In this document: in pieces, positions 10,201-22,800 of the stretch
Layout of the letters: every line of letters starts with the position of its first letter
Numbering within the stretch: position 1 is the first letter of the stretch
NCBI RefSeq assembly: GCF_016097555.1
Contig: NC_054701.1
Coordinates: 607,049 to 671,048 of the forward strand
Length of the DNA stretch: 64,000 nt
From: Gigantopelta aegis
Taxonomy: Eukaryota; Mollusca; Gastropoda; Neomphalida; Peltospiridae
Direction of reading: 5' to 3'
The notes under the pieces: generated by a model
The model's input: only the letters and a program-made list of their open reading frames with translations
Databases searched by the model: none
What the model was told of the DNA's origin: nothing
Translations under genes and position numbers: made by a program

Positions 10201-10556
10201 TTACTCGTCCAAACGATATCCCCAATGTAGTTTCACGCTTCAAGCTTACGTACACTTTTACTCTGATCTGCAATTCATACAAGTATCGCTTTGTTTTTCC
10301 TAGACGAATACACAGTTACCGTTCATTATAATTTATAGCCGGCATTAAAATGGTCTTGAGAGACACCAGTGAGGTCGCATTAGCATGTCTAACGAAGGTC
10401 TTTACAACGTGACGAGTTCTCAAGCCGGTGGAGACTTCAGTTGGTGCCATCACTTGGGTAACATATTCATAGCAAGTAACTCGTAGATATCAATCTTGTT
10501 CCGAGGGGAATTCTAACAACAACAACACTGTTAGCCGGTGTCAAGGATAAACGATA
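10201..10556. other. No recognisable feature
   Basis: Mixed-composition sequence. The minus strand has one open run of about 57 codons around 10310-10500 without a recognised domain or clear splice sites; I do not call it a gene. Confidence 0.4.
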
Positions 10557-10592
10557 CACAGACAGACAGAGAGACAGACAAACAGAGATATA
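10557..10592. repeat. (GACA)n/(GAGA)n microsatellite
   Basis: Short degenerate tetranucleotide run of GACAGACAGAGA type. Confidence 0.8.
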
Positions 10593-10760
10593 CTTTGTTT
10601 TATTAAAGTCTAACAAAAATAAACCTAGTGTTAGAGTTCTCGTCAGATTTACGATTGATCGTCCATAATGATTTTCTCATATTCCCAACCAGTGCAAAGG
10701 TTGTAGTACAGAACATGAAAATCATTCCTTTTGGGAAGTGTAGTCTATGTGGCGACAGCG

Positions 10761-10965
10761 CCCCTCTCTTTTTATTTATCTCTTCCCCTATCGCTCCCCT
10801 ATCTCTCCTCCTATCTCCCCTCCCTCCCCTATCCCTCCCCCTATCCATCTCCTCTCTCCCCCTCCCTCTCCACTCTCTCTCTCCACCTAAATTTCTCTCG
10901 CTCATCTAGATCTCTCTCCCTCTCTTTAACACACTCTCCCGCTATCTCTCCACCCTCCCCTCTAC
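10761..10965. repeat. Polypyrimidine tract of about 200 nt
   Basis: Almost pure C/T on the plus strand, built from degenerate CTCCCCTATCTC-like units. It makes spurious Ser/Pro/Leu-rich frames on the plus strand and Arg/Gly/Glu-rich frames on the minus strand. Confidence 0.9.
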
Positions 10966-11587
10966 CAAAGCAACCGTAGTTTAACATACATTTGCTGAGA
11001 CATCGTTCAATACACATCCCTTGTCTTTTCTGTTATCGAATTTCTGTGAATAGAAGTACAGCCGGATTGCTGCTACAGTAATTCGGCTACGGGTCAGCCT
11101 TGTATAGATATGAGAAGATTGTTTAATATGCGTGAAAAATAATCCATGCACAATTAGAGAGAGAGAGAGACGCATTGTAGGTGGACTTAGTTCTACTAGA
11201 CAATGTGTCTACTCTGTGTGTACTAGCGTCTTCGGGGGACGCGTTGTTTAACAGATTTACTGATTGCCAACAAGTCAGTGGACCATAAACAACGAACTGA
11301 AATAAATCTGCCCCGGACACTGGGGCGGACATGCTCGAAACCTTCGTGGTATATGAGCATGCTAAAGTATAACGCACGCACGCACAGAAATACAAATAAA
11401 TATTCACATATATATCTTCTTTACTGTCAACGGAATAGTGAGCACTGGTATCCTTTTATCTCATAATCTCTACACTACATGTGACAATTACCAAATGTCT
11501 GACGTGTTCTAGAGGTGGAACAATAAGTAATTAGACTACTGGAAATAAACAGAGGAGTTTAATCCTCTGGTTTTGTAAATTGTATTT
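10966..11587. other. No recognisable feature
   Basis: About 600 nt with a short (GA)n at about 11155-11170 and no convincing coding sequence. Confidence 0.5.
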
Positions 11588-12280
11588 GTCGACACGTTCG
11601 ATGTCTTGCCATCCTGACTGACGTTTGGTACCCCACACCTACAGGTGGATTCGCAGCGTGCCACTGGTCGACACGTTCGATGTCTTGCCATCCTGACTGA
11701 CGTTTGGTACCCCACACCTACAGGTGGATTCGCAACGTGCCACTGGTCGACACGTTCGATGTCTTGCCACCCTGACTGACGTTTGGTACCCCATACCTAC
11801 AGGTGGATTCGCAGCGTGCCACTGGTCGACTCTGTCGATCACCTGTCGACTGTAAGTTTGGTACCCCACACCTACAGGTGGACTCGCAGCGTGCCACTGG
11901 TCGACTCTGTCGATCACCTGTCGACTGTAAGTTTGGTACCCCACACCTACAGGTGGACTCGCAGCGTGCTACTGGTCGACTCTGTCGACTGTAAGTTTGG
12001 TATCCCACACCTACAGGTGGACTCGCAGCGTGCCACTTGTTGACTCTGTCGATCACCTGTCGACTGTAAGTTTGGTACCCCATGCACTGGGTGACTCTGT
12101 CGATCACCTGTCGACTGTAAGTTTGGCACCCCATGCCACTGGTTGACTCTGTCGATCACCTGTCGACTGTAAGTTTGGTACCCCATGCCACTGGTTGACT
12201 CTGTCGATCACCTGTCGACTGTAAGTTTGGTACCCCATGCCACTGGTTGACTCTGTCGATCACCTGTCGACTGTAAGTTT
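11588..12280. repeat. Composite minisatellite with 79-, 75- and 52-bp unit types
   Basis: Three opening units of 79 bp (GTCGACACGTTCGATG type) are followed by 75-bp units in which the first part is replaced by GTCGACTCTGTCGATCACC, then by shorter units of about 52 bp that lack the CACACCTACAGGTGGA block. All share GTTTGGTACCCCA and a CCACTGGT junction. SalI-like GTCGAC motifs recur. Open frames here (GYQTYSRQVIDRV repeats) are by-products. Confidence 0.93.
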
Positions 12281-12811
12281 CGTTACAAACCCCTCTTAGA
12301 GACAGTCCAAGAACCCATTTTGTGAAATTGTTGGGCAGTAGCAATGATGATGTTACGTTTCTTTGTTTATGTCCCAGGAATGTTCAAGCACGCTGTCAGT
12401 GCCGATTTTATAAGGGGGCAAAGGAACAATTGCCCCGGGCCCTTCGAACCATGCATTCGGCCATTGTCGGGTGCTTCTGTAACACGAAAATCTATCGGAC
12501 AACCTCGCATATTTCCATAAAACGAGCTTGGGCAAGATCGTCCGATCGACTCATTAGTAACGAAGTCGCCGTCAAATGTTGGATAAGATATATATTTGTA
12601 ACAATTATTTATCAGCGTTAAATAAATACGATCGACAAAATTATATAATAGGGAATATATAAAACTGGAACATGATTGTCGTCGCCTTCATCTTCATTCA
12701 CAGTCGTATCGTCGTTAGAGCTGGGAACAAACTTGGCGTGACGGAAACAATTGGCTATTGTTTTTTGTGTCACCTGCAACAAATACATTGTGTCCAGTAC
12801 AGTAATAGCAC
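12281..12811. other. No recognisable feature
   Basis: Unique-looking sequence between two minisatellites. No gene supported. Confidence 0.5.
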
Positions 12812-13360
12812 TCCTGTGTTTCTGTCTGTTGCGTCGTGCTGCTTCATGATCACAAGTCGTGTGTAGTGGCTTTCCAGGTTGTTTATCATGCCTTGGTCCA
12901 TGGCTGTGTTTCTGTCTGTTACGTCGTGCTGCTTCATGATCACAAGTCGTGTGTAGTGGCTTTTCAGGTTGTTTATCATGCCTTGGTCCATGGCTGTGTT
13001 TCTGTCTGTTGCGTCGTGCTGCTTCATGATCACAAGTCGTGTGTAGTGGCTTTTCAGGTTGTTTATCATGCCTTGGTCCATGGCTGTGTTTCTGTCTGTT
13101 GCGTCGTGCTGCTTCATGATCACAAGTCGTGTGTAGTGGCTTTTCAGGTTGTTTATCATGCCTTGGTCCATGGCTGTGTTTCTGTCTGTTGCGTCGTGCT
13201 GCTTCATGATCACAAGTCGTGTGTAGTGGCTTTTCAGGTTGTTTATCATGCCTTGGTCCATGGCTGTGTTTCTGTCTGTTGCGTCGTGCTGCTTCATGAT
13301 CACAAGTCGTGTGTAGTGGCTTTTCAGGTTGTTTATCACATCTTGGTCCATGGCTGTGTT
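12812..13360. repeat. 90-bp minisatellite, about six copies
   Basis: The unit contains TGGCTGTGTTTCTGTCTGTT, GCTTCATGATCACAAGTCG and TTTATCATGCCTTGGTCCA. Copies are nearly identical. Ninety is a multiple of three, so both strands stay open: the minus strand gives a 30-residue repeat starting MDQGMINNLKSHYTRL and the plus strand one starting VVLLHDHKSC. No signal or domain supports translation, so I treat it as a satellite. Confidence 0.93.
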
Positions 13361-13708
13361 AGACTGGTTGTGTCAGGTGGCAAAACGATCAGCCCAGTTG
13401 CTTTCAAACCTTTCAGTTTAGGGTGGGCGGGACAGTTATCCACAAGCATGGCTATTTTTATACCACTAGGCTGCATCCAGGTCGATGAAAAATCCCTACA
13501 TAAATTATTTTTTTATATATTTCTTTGCATAGACTTAGCTGTTCGAGCTAAATATGTTTAATTTTACAGTTCGGACCAATAAACTGGTTCGAGAGAAAGC
13601 TTCTGTTCGACCCCAGGGGTATTCGACCAATCAGCACCAAAATAAAAGGGTTTAATAGAGAGAACAATCGGGACTTTCTTCTTGGTTCGAGAATACCATT
13701 AGGTTCAC
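13361..13708. other. No recognisable feature
   Basis: Unique-looking DNA between the 90-bp array and the Tc1-like element; three TTCGA-rich patches, no gene. Confidence 0.45.
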
Positions 13709-15228
13709 TGAACAAAAAAAGAAACTTCCGATTTTTACATATAGTATTTGTTGTGTTAAAGAATTCATTGTGTAATGAAATTATATAGGTAGTATTAGCC
13801 TTGAGCTGTATTATCAGGATTCATGAATTTTATCGATTATTTTTGCACTGTTAATCGTCGACAACGTGAAATTCAATTTGCACGTGCATGCATGGTTCAG
13901 CATGTCCCGTGTAGTATTCGGTCAATTTGTTTTACTTGTCTTAGTGACATTGTTGTCAAGTGAACGAAAACGCTTCAAAATTTGTACAAAAAATTACGTT
14001 TTTTACATTGTAGCATTTTTAGTATGCCAAGAATACCCAATAATTTACGCGAACGAGCGATTGGCATGCTTGATGCTGGCATGTCGACAGAAGACGTTGC
14101 AAGGCATGTTCGGAGTTATAGTCGAGCGATACGAAATCTTCGCGTAAGATTTCGAACGACAGGAAGCACCAACGACTTGCCACGTCGTGGACGTCCGCGT
14201 GTTACAACGCGTGGTCAAGACCGCTATACCATGAACACGCATTTGCGCAATCGATTCCAAACTGCCACTGCTGCTAACACACCTGGGCTTCATAATAACC
14301 GAATCAGTGGGCAAACTGGTCGTAATCGTCTGCGGGAGAACAGTTTACATGCACGACGTCCTTACGTCGGATGCGTTTTAACGCAACGTCATCGTCTAAA
14401 TCGTCTTAATTGGGCACGTGTACACACTCGTTGGATACGGCGACGCTGGAATACCATTCTTTTTTCGGATGAATCCAGATTTTCTTTACAACATGGTGAT
14501 GGCAGGGTGCGCGTCTACCGTAGGAGAAACGAACGCTATGCTGACTGTTGTGTTCTTGAACGAGATCGTTTCGGGGGTGGGGGTTGTGTCATGGTCTGGG
14601 CAGCCATCGTTCACCACTAGTCGTCATTGATGGCAATTTAAATGCTCAACGTTACCGCGATGACATTCTCGCTCATCACATCATTCCTCTGTTCCATAAC
14701 AACGCCAACATCTCGATTTTTCAGCATGATAATGCCACCTCTCGTACAGCTAGAGACACTGTACATTTTCTTAGGACAAATAACATTGATTTCATTGATG
14801 ACTGGCCCGCTAAAAGTCCTGATCTCAACCCCACCGAGCATGTCTGGGATAGTCTGGACAGACGATTGAGGCGTCGTCCCAACCCACCCGCTAACGTCAA
14901 CGAACTTCGTCAAGCGCTCATTCGGGAATGGAACAATATTCCACAGGCAGAAATCAACACTTTAGTCAATTCTATGCGCATGCGATGCACTGCAGTGGTC
15001 AATTCAAAAGGTGGTCATACCCGTTATTAAGTGGGTGTTGTTGTTTTTTTTAACCACTACCACACTTGGTCAAAATTTCTCCCAATTTCTGTTAACCTAT
15101 GGCCATGATTTTTGCACCAAACGATGCATCATGGAACACTCTTTAAACGCATATATAACAATTATTCCCCAGGTTTGTTTTCATCAAGTTATGTTCAAGC
15201 AAAGTTAGCGGAAGTTTCTTATTTTGTT

Positions 15229-15230
<2 letters not shown>
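13709..15230 (+). mobile_element. Tc1/mariner transposon, 1.5 kb
   Basis: The inverted ends are TGAACAAAAAAAGAAACTTCCG at the left and its near-complement at the right (15209-15230), with one internal mismatch over 22 bp. The length and the central transposase fit Tc1-like elements. The right end abuts a (TA)n run, fitting TA target choice. No clean TA is visible on the left, so that edge has drifted. Confidence 0.85.
14024..15030 (+). pseudogene. Tc1-like transposase, one frameshift, DD35E spacing
   Basis: It starts at MPRIPNNLRERAIGML, a Tc1-type helix-turn-helix (about residues 1-60), followed by a GRPR-like hinge (RRGRPRVTT). The catalytic motifs are Asp in ILFSDESRFS, Asp in FQHDNATSRTA and Glu in DLNPTEHVWDS. 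Between the second Asp and the Glu there are 35 residues, one more than in classic Tc1 (34). The frame shifts once around 14600-14620, just after GGGGCVMVWAA, where a few bases seem lost. The remainder reads to a stop at 15028-15030 (GGHTRY). It is an inactive but recently intact copy. Confidence 0.9.

Positions 15231-15274
<44 letters not shown>
15230..15274. repeat. (AT)n microsatellite
   Basis: About 22 AT dinucleotides abutting the right end of the Tc1-like element. Confidence 0.95.
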
Positions 15275-15277
<3 letters not shown>

Positions 15278-15334
15278 TAGCAATGTATACAGGTAATTAC
15301 AGAGATTCTACGTATAATCTTGACTGGGGAGTGC

Positions 15335-15422
15335 AAATCCAGTGGAGTGCAAATTATATGAGACACCGGACTGCGAACCCTGTATATACCAGCCTTAATC
15401 ACGACGCCACTAAGGCCGGTAG
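15335..15422 (-). mobile_element. tRNA-derived SINE head fragment
   Basis: On the minus strand: GGCCTTAGTGGCGTCGTG (box A-like), then GGGTTCGCAGTCC, which fits an RNA polymerase III box B. It is similar to the tRNA head of the SINE at 47097-47432. No tail of the family follows, so it is truncated. Confidence 0.55.
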
Positions 15423-15709
15423 CTGTGACTAACATTCAGTGCCACAGTACTGATCGACATTCAGCCCCATATTACTTTTCTGTATTTTATACAGGCATAA
15501 TTACTCTGTTTAGTACATTAAATTTTGTCTCAAATACCATGTGTTTTCTTATTTCTTTCCATCGGTATATAATACTGTATGTACATATGCAACAAAATAG
15601 AATTTTGTTTTAATTTCGCAACACACTGGTCAAATTAAGGAAGGTAACTCTTCACAATCGTTATAACAGCAAGAGTAGCAAGGAACTGTGGCCAATGACT
15701 GTACATATA
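15423..15709. other. No recognisable feature
   Basis: AT-rich; no supported gene. Confidence 0.4.
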
Positions 15710-16155
15710 ATCATTTATCCTATAACTTACCCATGATATCCATGTCATAAACCCATTTGATAATTTAGTGTATAAAACCGGTTAATAATGATATGCAAAT
15801 CTAAAGGTATATGCAAATGTCCAAGGTCTCTAGGCAAAAATGTGCTGTTGTCAATGCGTGATTTGTTTGCAAGCCAACAAGGCTTATATACATGAGGGTA
15901 ACGTTTTCGAAAGATTTAGTTAAAATGCGTGACGTCAAACTAATTTGTACTAATCGTGATAGCGTCATATTACCGATGGAGGCGACTTTAGTACTGTAAT
16001 TGACTAAATATCGAATGCAAATGTTATAGAATAAATAGAATTCGCCACACGTTTTTAATATATAAAATATCAACCTCGACAAATACCGATTAACATAGAC
16101 TCGGTTGCCATTTTCCATAATAAAAACTACTCGTGACGAACCCTCTATATATAAA
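15710..16155 (-). repeat. Dispersed repeat with a foldback end, copy 1
   Basis: Inverted relative to copy 2 at 31575-32048. Shared blocks include TATCCTATAACTTACCCATG, CTAGGCAAAAATGTG-like, TGACGTCAAACTAAT and the terminal TTCGTCACGAGTA-type block. In this copy one arm of the terminal hairpin is partly deleted. No coding capacity; a non-autonomous DNA transposon (MITE) is the likeliest class. Confidence 0.7.
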
Positions 16156-16225
16156 AGTTGAAATGAAATAACAGCAATCCTGTCTACCAAAATATGCTCC
16201 TATGTTCCATATGGTATAAAGGTTT

Positions 16226-16267
16226 ATAGAATAGAATAGAATAGAATAGAATAGAATAGAATAGAAA
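16226..16267. repeat. (AATAG)n microsatellite
   Basis: About eight copies of a pentanucleotide AGAAT/ATAGA unit. Confidence 0.95.
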
Positions 16268-16472
16268 AGATGTTTAAAGATTACAATAAAAAACCGGATC
16301 AACTGGGTTCTATACTCGTATAACTTTATTATGTAAAATATCAACGAATTATACCTATAATGCCTACAGTTTAGATGTTGCTGAACTCTTCTAGGGTTTG
16401 GATTTGTTTTCACATGTGTGTAAAGTCAACTAATACTATACAAGTGTTTAAAGGCAAACGTAGCAAAACATT

Positions 16473-16593
16473 CAGGATTTATCCCAGGGAACATGACAAC
16501 AGACCACTGATGACCAAATGTCATCCGATTCCCAGGATTTATCCCAGGGAACATGACAACAGACCACTGATGACCAAATGTCACCCGATTCCC
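16473..16593. repeat. 60-bp direct duplication
   Basis: Two copies of a unit beginning AGGATTTATCCCAGGGAACA, differing at one base. Confidence 0.95.
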
Positions 16594-16599
16594 AGGATT

Positions 16600-19500
16600 A
16601 ATAAAAGTGTACTATGAGTTGCATTCAATGTTTTGCTTCGAGAAAAACAAATGTATGGCAACTTTCGTACTAACATAGAACAACATGTTTATTAATTTCA
16701 GTTTGGCGATATCATACATATAATGATATACATTTATTAGTAATAATAGTAACAACAATTTCACCAATTATAAGATGGAAATACAGACCTTGACGTGAAA
16801 AAACACGGGGGGGGGGGGGGGGGTGATAGTTGCTCCCTTAAGTTGGAGCCATTTAAGATATTAAAGATATTTGTATCATATAAATACATATGCTAAGGGG
16901 AGCTGAAATGACTCTCCTTGAGGTACATGTAGTCTCGGGTAAGTGATGGGGAACGAGAGTGGTAGCTGTCGTTAAGTCGCAGAACCTAGTTTCAACTCGT
17001 GAAAATCGACACTCATTTTAGTTAATCTACACACATGTAACACATGGATTAAGTTAGTATAAAGTGAAACAAGAGACTGTGACATTAAAACTGGGAAATA
17101 TCCTTAAAATAACTAGAGCTCGTCTCCATAACCGTTACTGCTCGAAGGTAAGTTGTTTTTCAAAAATATGAAAAATGAATTTCGTGGTATCAGAAACAGT
17201 AGGATGACAAGAAACACTTCTGATGTACTGAGATGGATAATGAAGACAATCAAATGTTTGAAATGTTTGATTTTAATTATCAAAAACGGCTCCAATAGTG
17301 AAAAATACGCGGTAGTATTTAAAAAACATAGGGTCTGTTACTTTAAACGACGAGCTCTGCAAATAGGCAAACAGGTGAGGAGGAGTTGAGTGTCATGTCA
17401 GAAGACCACAACGAAAAGTAATGGTTGTTTCATCTACCTCTCCCTGGATAAAACGTCTTGCATACACATGAATGTACATATGCACGCACGCACGCACGCG
17501 CGCACACACACACACTAGCATATGCATACACTACAGAGGAATAAAAGCATGCATGACTACACATAATACACCTAATACTTTAACCTTTAAAGCAACATGG
17601 CCGAATATCGGAGTATCTGTGTACATATAGACATTTAATAAAATAGCTGCCTCGAGTTGTAAGGGACCCAGTGCGACACAATGGAAATGAAACTAATGTT
17701 TAATAAAGCCTTGTCACATTTAAAACTATCGGTGTTTGATGGGTAATATTTGGATGCTTAATTCTAGAGTTAGAGTACAAACTTTCCACATAAGACTACA
17801 GCAAGAAATCTTTCAATTGCTCTTTGCAGAAACACTACAACACAAGGTGTTGGAATTTTTTCATACAATAAACAGCTATTTTTTCTTCTACATATGTTCT
17901 GTCTACACAGTGTTGTCTTGGAAAGATTTTGAAATATTTAAAGAAATAAATCAATCATTAGATTTTACTTCATTTTTAATGAAATATTAAACTTAAATTA
18001 AAAATTTTAAACAAAATTCAAATATGTATCTGTAAAATTTTGTATTTTAGATGTGATAATTGGAGGCTTATTAAAGATATGGTGACTGAATTCATGGTAC
18101 CATATTAGAAATGTGTCAGAGGGATGGTGAAAGTCACAAAATTGGGGCCATTTGCAACACATTTTTATACACTAATTTGAGGGAAAATTAGACATGATAG
18201 GCCTCAGATTAAATTTTGACCTGCTATATTCACTGAATCTACTTCATTTACTGTATTAGACATGTAGCCACTTGGTAAAAGGCAAAACAGCCCATATAAA
18301 TGCATATTAATATGAATATGCCCTACAGTTGTTACTTAGGTATACACCATATGTGTTTTGTTGACAACTTTGAAAATGAAGATTTTGTCACAAAATGCTG
18401 ATATAGATCCTACCAAGAGGTACTTGCACCATATTTTTCAGTTTCCAGTGATAACTGTTAACAAGTGTAATCATGTGCCAGTGTCTTGGATACCTCAGTG
18501 TAGTATTTCTTGATTGGAAGGATGTTTGTAGTAATGACCACTGAATATGCATTATGGATTATTCTGCCATATGTATTACAAGCCAAATGTTAACCTTTTT
18601 GGCACATTTTCTGCAATAAACTTGACATGTGTACCAGCATCTGATTACTGAACACAATAAATACATTCAGACAGCATAGAATATTAGCAGATTAGATTTT
18701 CTAAGGATAAAAGACCATTTTATAAAAATGACTGAAGTGTTTAATTTACATAAATGTAGGTGAAATGTATTATTAGAGTACTTAATCTTGTTAAAAACTG
18801 TATACTATTTATTTAAAGTGTTTAATTACATTTAGTAGTGATATATTCATTATATTTAGATCTTCTGTCCATTTGCAATAATGGAGAAACTCAATATTTA
18901 AAAAAAAAAAAAAAATCTCAATATTGACCAACAAAATCCAAGATTTGCTCTTTTTTGACCACATTATTAGCTCAAAACTGTTAAAAATTATTGCAACAAC
19001 ATGTAGTAACATCAGAAGTCATTTTATGCTATTTTCATGGCTGTTAACAAAAGTAAAATGTTGTGACTGAAATTTCAAGGTACAGGGCATTGCCCTGGTT
19101 GGGGGTTTAGATGGCGGATGTCAGTGCCATGATTATATCACCATTCAAAATGGTAGTGTTTTACATGACAATTGTAGTCCACTTTAAACATGTATTTCTC
19201 CCAACCCAAACCTTGTTTTTGTTTTTTTCATTGGACAAAAACATTAATTTGATGGGTCCTGCAGTGAACCTATATTAATAAAAATAGTCCTATTAGGCTG
19301 ACATTTGCTGGGGTGTTCTTTCACAAGCTACGGACATTTTTGTTAAAGTTTGCATTATTACTTGATATTATTTATTTAGGCTTGACCGCCAGCTAATGGA
19401 CGGCAAATCAAATATTCAAATACATTTACATCGGGTCGCCGTAGTCTTATCGCAAATTCATTATGGTCGTTAAAAATTGGGGTAAAAGCCAATGTCTGAT

Positions 19501-21105
19501 ACTGCATTACGCTAACGTTGAATAGTCCTCTGTTGATCTTTGTGTCCATTTAACAATACGTAACGCAAAATCTTGCAGTTTTAATACCCCTCTCGCTCGT
19601 GTAACGTTTTGTGACCATGTCATATTTTGCTTTGGGGTCTTTAGTAATACATATATGTTAAAATAAAACGGCAATGACTGGTTGCATACCTTATTAATTA
19701 ACATTACGTTGCACAATACCCCCCCCGCCCCAATTACGTTTTGTCACACATCCCATAATTCCTACTCTCCTTAGTGCACGTTGAGTAGTTCTCGAATAAC
19801 CCCATTATTCAATTGTAAATAATAAAGAAGTAACATACCGCTGGTCGGTAAATGTTAATTTTTCACCGGATCAATTTTATTAAGTCTCAATATCTCTAAT
19901 ACGCAATCCAATAATCTCCCTGCAGAACTATTACATTGTAACAGTGTTCAAACTCGCACGTGCTGTTCGTCACATGGTGTGACATCGGGTACGGCCATTA
20001 CTTCAAAGGGAGTGAGTAGCACATTTAAATTATGGGGTTTTTTTTTCACTTAATTTACTACTACTGTAGTAACGTTTTTTTTTAGGGGGGTTTAATTACA
20101 AAAACGTACCAAAAATGATTTTAATTTTTTTTTAAATAATAATAAAATATCTGGAAAAAAAAGTACGAAACATATGTACACACCTTTTTACAAAATAAGA
20201 TCGTCTGCTTAAAATAGCACAGCAAATGGTAGTGCAGGATACACATTAAGTCAATACTTTTACTTTCTACGTCCGTAAATAGCGGATTGGACGTGATGCG
20301 ATAGATCCCAAATATGTGTCAACGCAAATGGATGGATTAAAACAAAAAGTTATATTCTTCTACCAAAAATATATTATATCAGACAATGTAGGCATATTAT
20401 TACTAAAAACTACGATACAACAGACTATCAAAACAGGATACACCTAATTTGCATATCCAGGTCAGAGTTGTTCGTCACTTGTTCATAATCGATCGGAAAA
20501 CCAAAACTAAACTTTTTCGATGTCATTTAAAAAAAAAAAATACTTTTTCGATGTCATTTTTAAAAAAAATATACAATTAGCTAAATTTGTAAACATTTTT
20601 ATGAGTTCAAGTGTCCACGATAAGAGCAACTTTGGGAATCTTTATTGGGAAACTGTTGGGTTGAAGGGTCTAATTGGGGAAAAGTTTGATATTGGATTGG
20701 GAATTTACGTTAGGGGAATGGGGCCGTTCACCGGCCCCAAAATGTATAGTAGTTTATACCCTGGGATGGGTCCCTAAAGGGGGTCAGTGGGGCAAAGAAA
20801 ACGTCCGAAGCGATCGGGTTGACATTACGAAAACCGAAAACGGCCGAAGTGATTCTCGTTTAAAAAAACAACAAAAAAAAAAACTGACTGAAAACATAAT
20901 TTCCACAATTTCTCTCACGACGGAAATCCGTCTCACGACGGACAGTTAACAGCCATTTTGTGTATTTAATTTAATAAGACATTTAGAAAATAAATATATG
21001 AGTTTTCATATTCCTTGTGGTATTCACAATCAGTCTGTGTAATTTCACCTCTCTGGCTATAATACTTTCAACAGAATCAAGCATTTAACCGGTGTAATGT
21101 GTGAA
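16600..21105. other. Long AT-rich stretch without supported genes
   Basis: Contains a G run of about 17 (16807-16823), a (CA/CG)n patch (17482-17515), an A run near 18900 and a C run near 19720. The largest open frames are about 85-90 codons and match nothing I recognise. Long parts look like untranslated or intronic DNA; an AATAAA occurs at about 17702. I see no exon with good splice signals. Confidence 0.5.
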
Positions 21106-21654
21106 CGATATCAGTCCACAGACCACACTTAATTTCGCTATATATTTCTATAACATTTTTATTAATATCAGCAGGCCCATGGATTTTTGTATGTACCTTT
21201 GCCTGCCTGGGGGACACATACCCTGAAAAGGACAACCCCTGTTGTCCAGCTCTTTCTCGCAGCATATTGGTTTAAACAAACACACCCTCTAAACCTGGCC
21301 GGAGTACACCCATTTTACACAAAAAGCACTACTTTTGCATGGGCCGGAATTACCACAAACAAGTCTTCAATGTTAACAACTTACACATGTTTACAAACTA
21401 CATGCTCTCCCCTGTCACTTCAGTCAAATAGTTGCCACTTCATAGCTGTCTGTCATGAAATAATCAGTCAAACAGCAGACTACTTGAGCGGACAAATTTC
21501 TGGATTTTGGACAACCAAATGGGAAGATAACTGTGGTCTGAGGCCAGCTGGGTCAAAGTTCGAGGTGCACCCAACTTTTGATAGAGAAGTTAATACCACA
21601 AGTCCTGTGATTGGTGATAAATGTCAGTTTGTTGGTTGTAAAAAAAAGAATATC
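21106..21654 (+). repeat. Dispersed repeat family R1, longest copy
   Basis: Parts recur elsewhere in the window: TTAATTTCGCTATA (also 55370); the block ATCAGCAGGCCC through CCTGCCTGGGGGAC and GACAACCCCTGTTGTCC (also 59020-59130); TCAAATAGTTGCCACTTCATA through GGGAAGATAACTG (also 63278-63408); and GGGTCAAAGTTCGAGGTGCA through TGTGATTGGT (also 55405-55500 and, inverted, 40380-40445). No transposase was recognised. Class unknown. Confidence 0.7.
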
Positions 21655-21742
21655 TGTGTGGTACCTAACCATATGTCTGACACCATATAACCATAAATAA
21701 ATTGTGTTGAGTGCGTCGTTAAATAAAATATTTCCTTCCCTA
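21655..21742 (+). mobile_element. SINE 3' tail fragment
   Basis: ACCATATGTCTGACACCATATAACC through GTCGTTAAATAAAATATTTCCTTCC matches the tail of the tRNA-derived SINE, here in plus orientation and joined directly to the R1 repeat. Confidence 0.75.
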
Positions 21743-22129
21743 TAGACTGGAGTTTCACCATTCAGCATACCACATCATATAAGCCATCATAGTCCGTCAT
21801 ATCCACTACCTATTAAAACAACTCAAAAATTTGTTTAAAAAAAAAATCACAAATTCTTTGTATGTCTCAACAAGACAAGTTTCCCACTAGTTGGTTACAA
21901 ATAACATCAATTTTGGTAAAATAGTTTTATTGAAATATAAAATATAGTAAAAAGTGCTAGATAAAAAATAATAATAAAGAAAAGAAAATATTTCAATATA
22001 CCTTGTTCTCAGATTAAGATTAAAGAATTGCCAGCAATCTTTAAATAATAATAATTGCCTGGAAATAACTAGCAGTGTAATTTACATGACAAGAGGACAA
22101 GGTTTACATTTCAAACAGTAAGATTTACA

Positions 22130-22470
22130 TAATAAAAAGAGGACAAGGTAATTTTAGATTCCACACAGTAAGATTTACATGATTTTACACAGTAAGATTT
22201 ACATGATTTCACACAGTAAGGTTTACACGATTTCAAATAGTAAGATTTACATGTAACACAGTAAGATTTACATGATTTTACACAGTAAGATTTACATGTA
22301 ACACACAGTAAGATTTACATGTAACACACAGTAAGGTTTAAACGATTTAAAATAGTAAGATTTACATGATTTTACACAGTAAGGTTACATAATTTCACAC
22401 AGTAAGATTTACATGTAACACACAGTAAGATTTACATGATTTCACACAGTAAGATTTACATGATAACATC
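22130..22470. repeat. Short degenerate array of CACAGTAAGATTTACATG units
   Basis: About a dozen copies of an 18- to 30-bp unit, spacer variable (ATGATTTCACACAG or TAACACACAG). Confidence 0.92.
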
Positions 22471-22800
22471 ATACAGGAAAGTATCTTGGCAATACACAGT
22501 TTTGTATAATGTAAAATCCATTTTTAGTATATAACAACCACAATACATCTACGAAGTCTCCGACATTGTTCTGGAGACTTACTCACGATATATCGTCTTT
22601 GTTTCCATGACTTGTCACCAAAAATAGGGCAGTGTTCTATTAACAGCAATCAGAATACATTACATATTTATGTCGTTGTATAAGGTGGACTATATTTTTC
22701 CGCATACGATTAAATGAGTTTGCAGGTGATATGTATACGAATCGTTCTACAATAAACAAACCGTACGTAGCTTACAAAATTAATGTTTTATTACTGCAAT

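Noticed and set aside
10310-10500. Minus-strand open run of about 57 codons (APTEVSTGLRTRHVVKTF)
   Set aside because: Length is within chance, no recognised domain and no firm splice sites.
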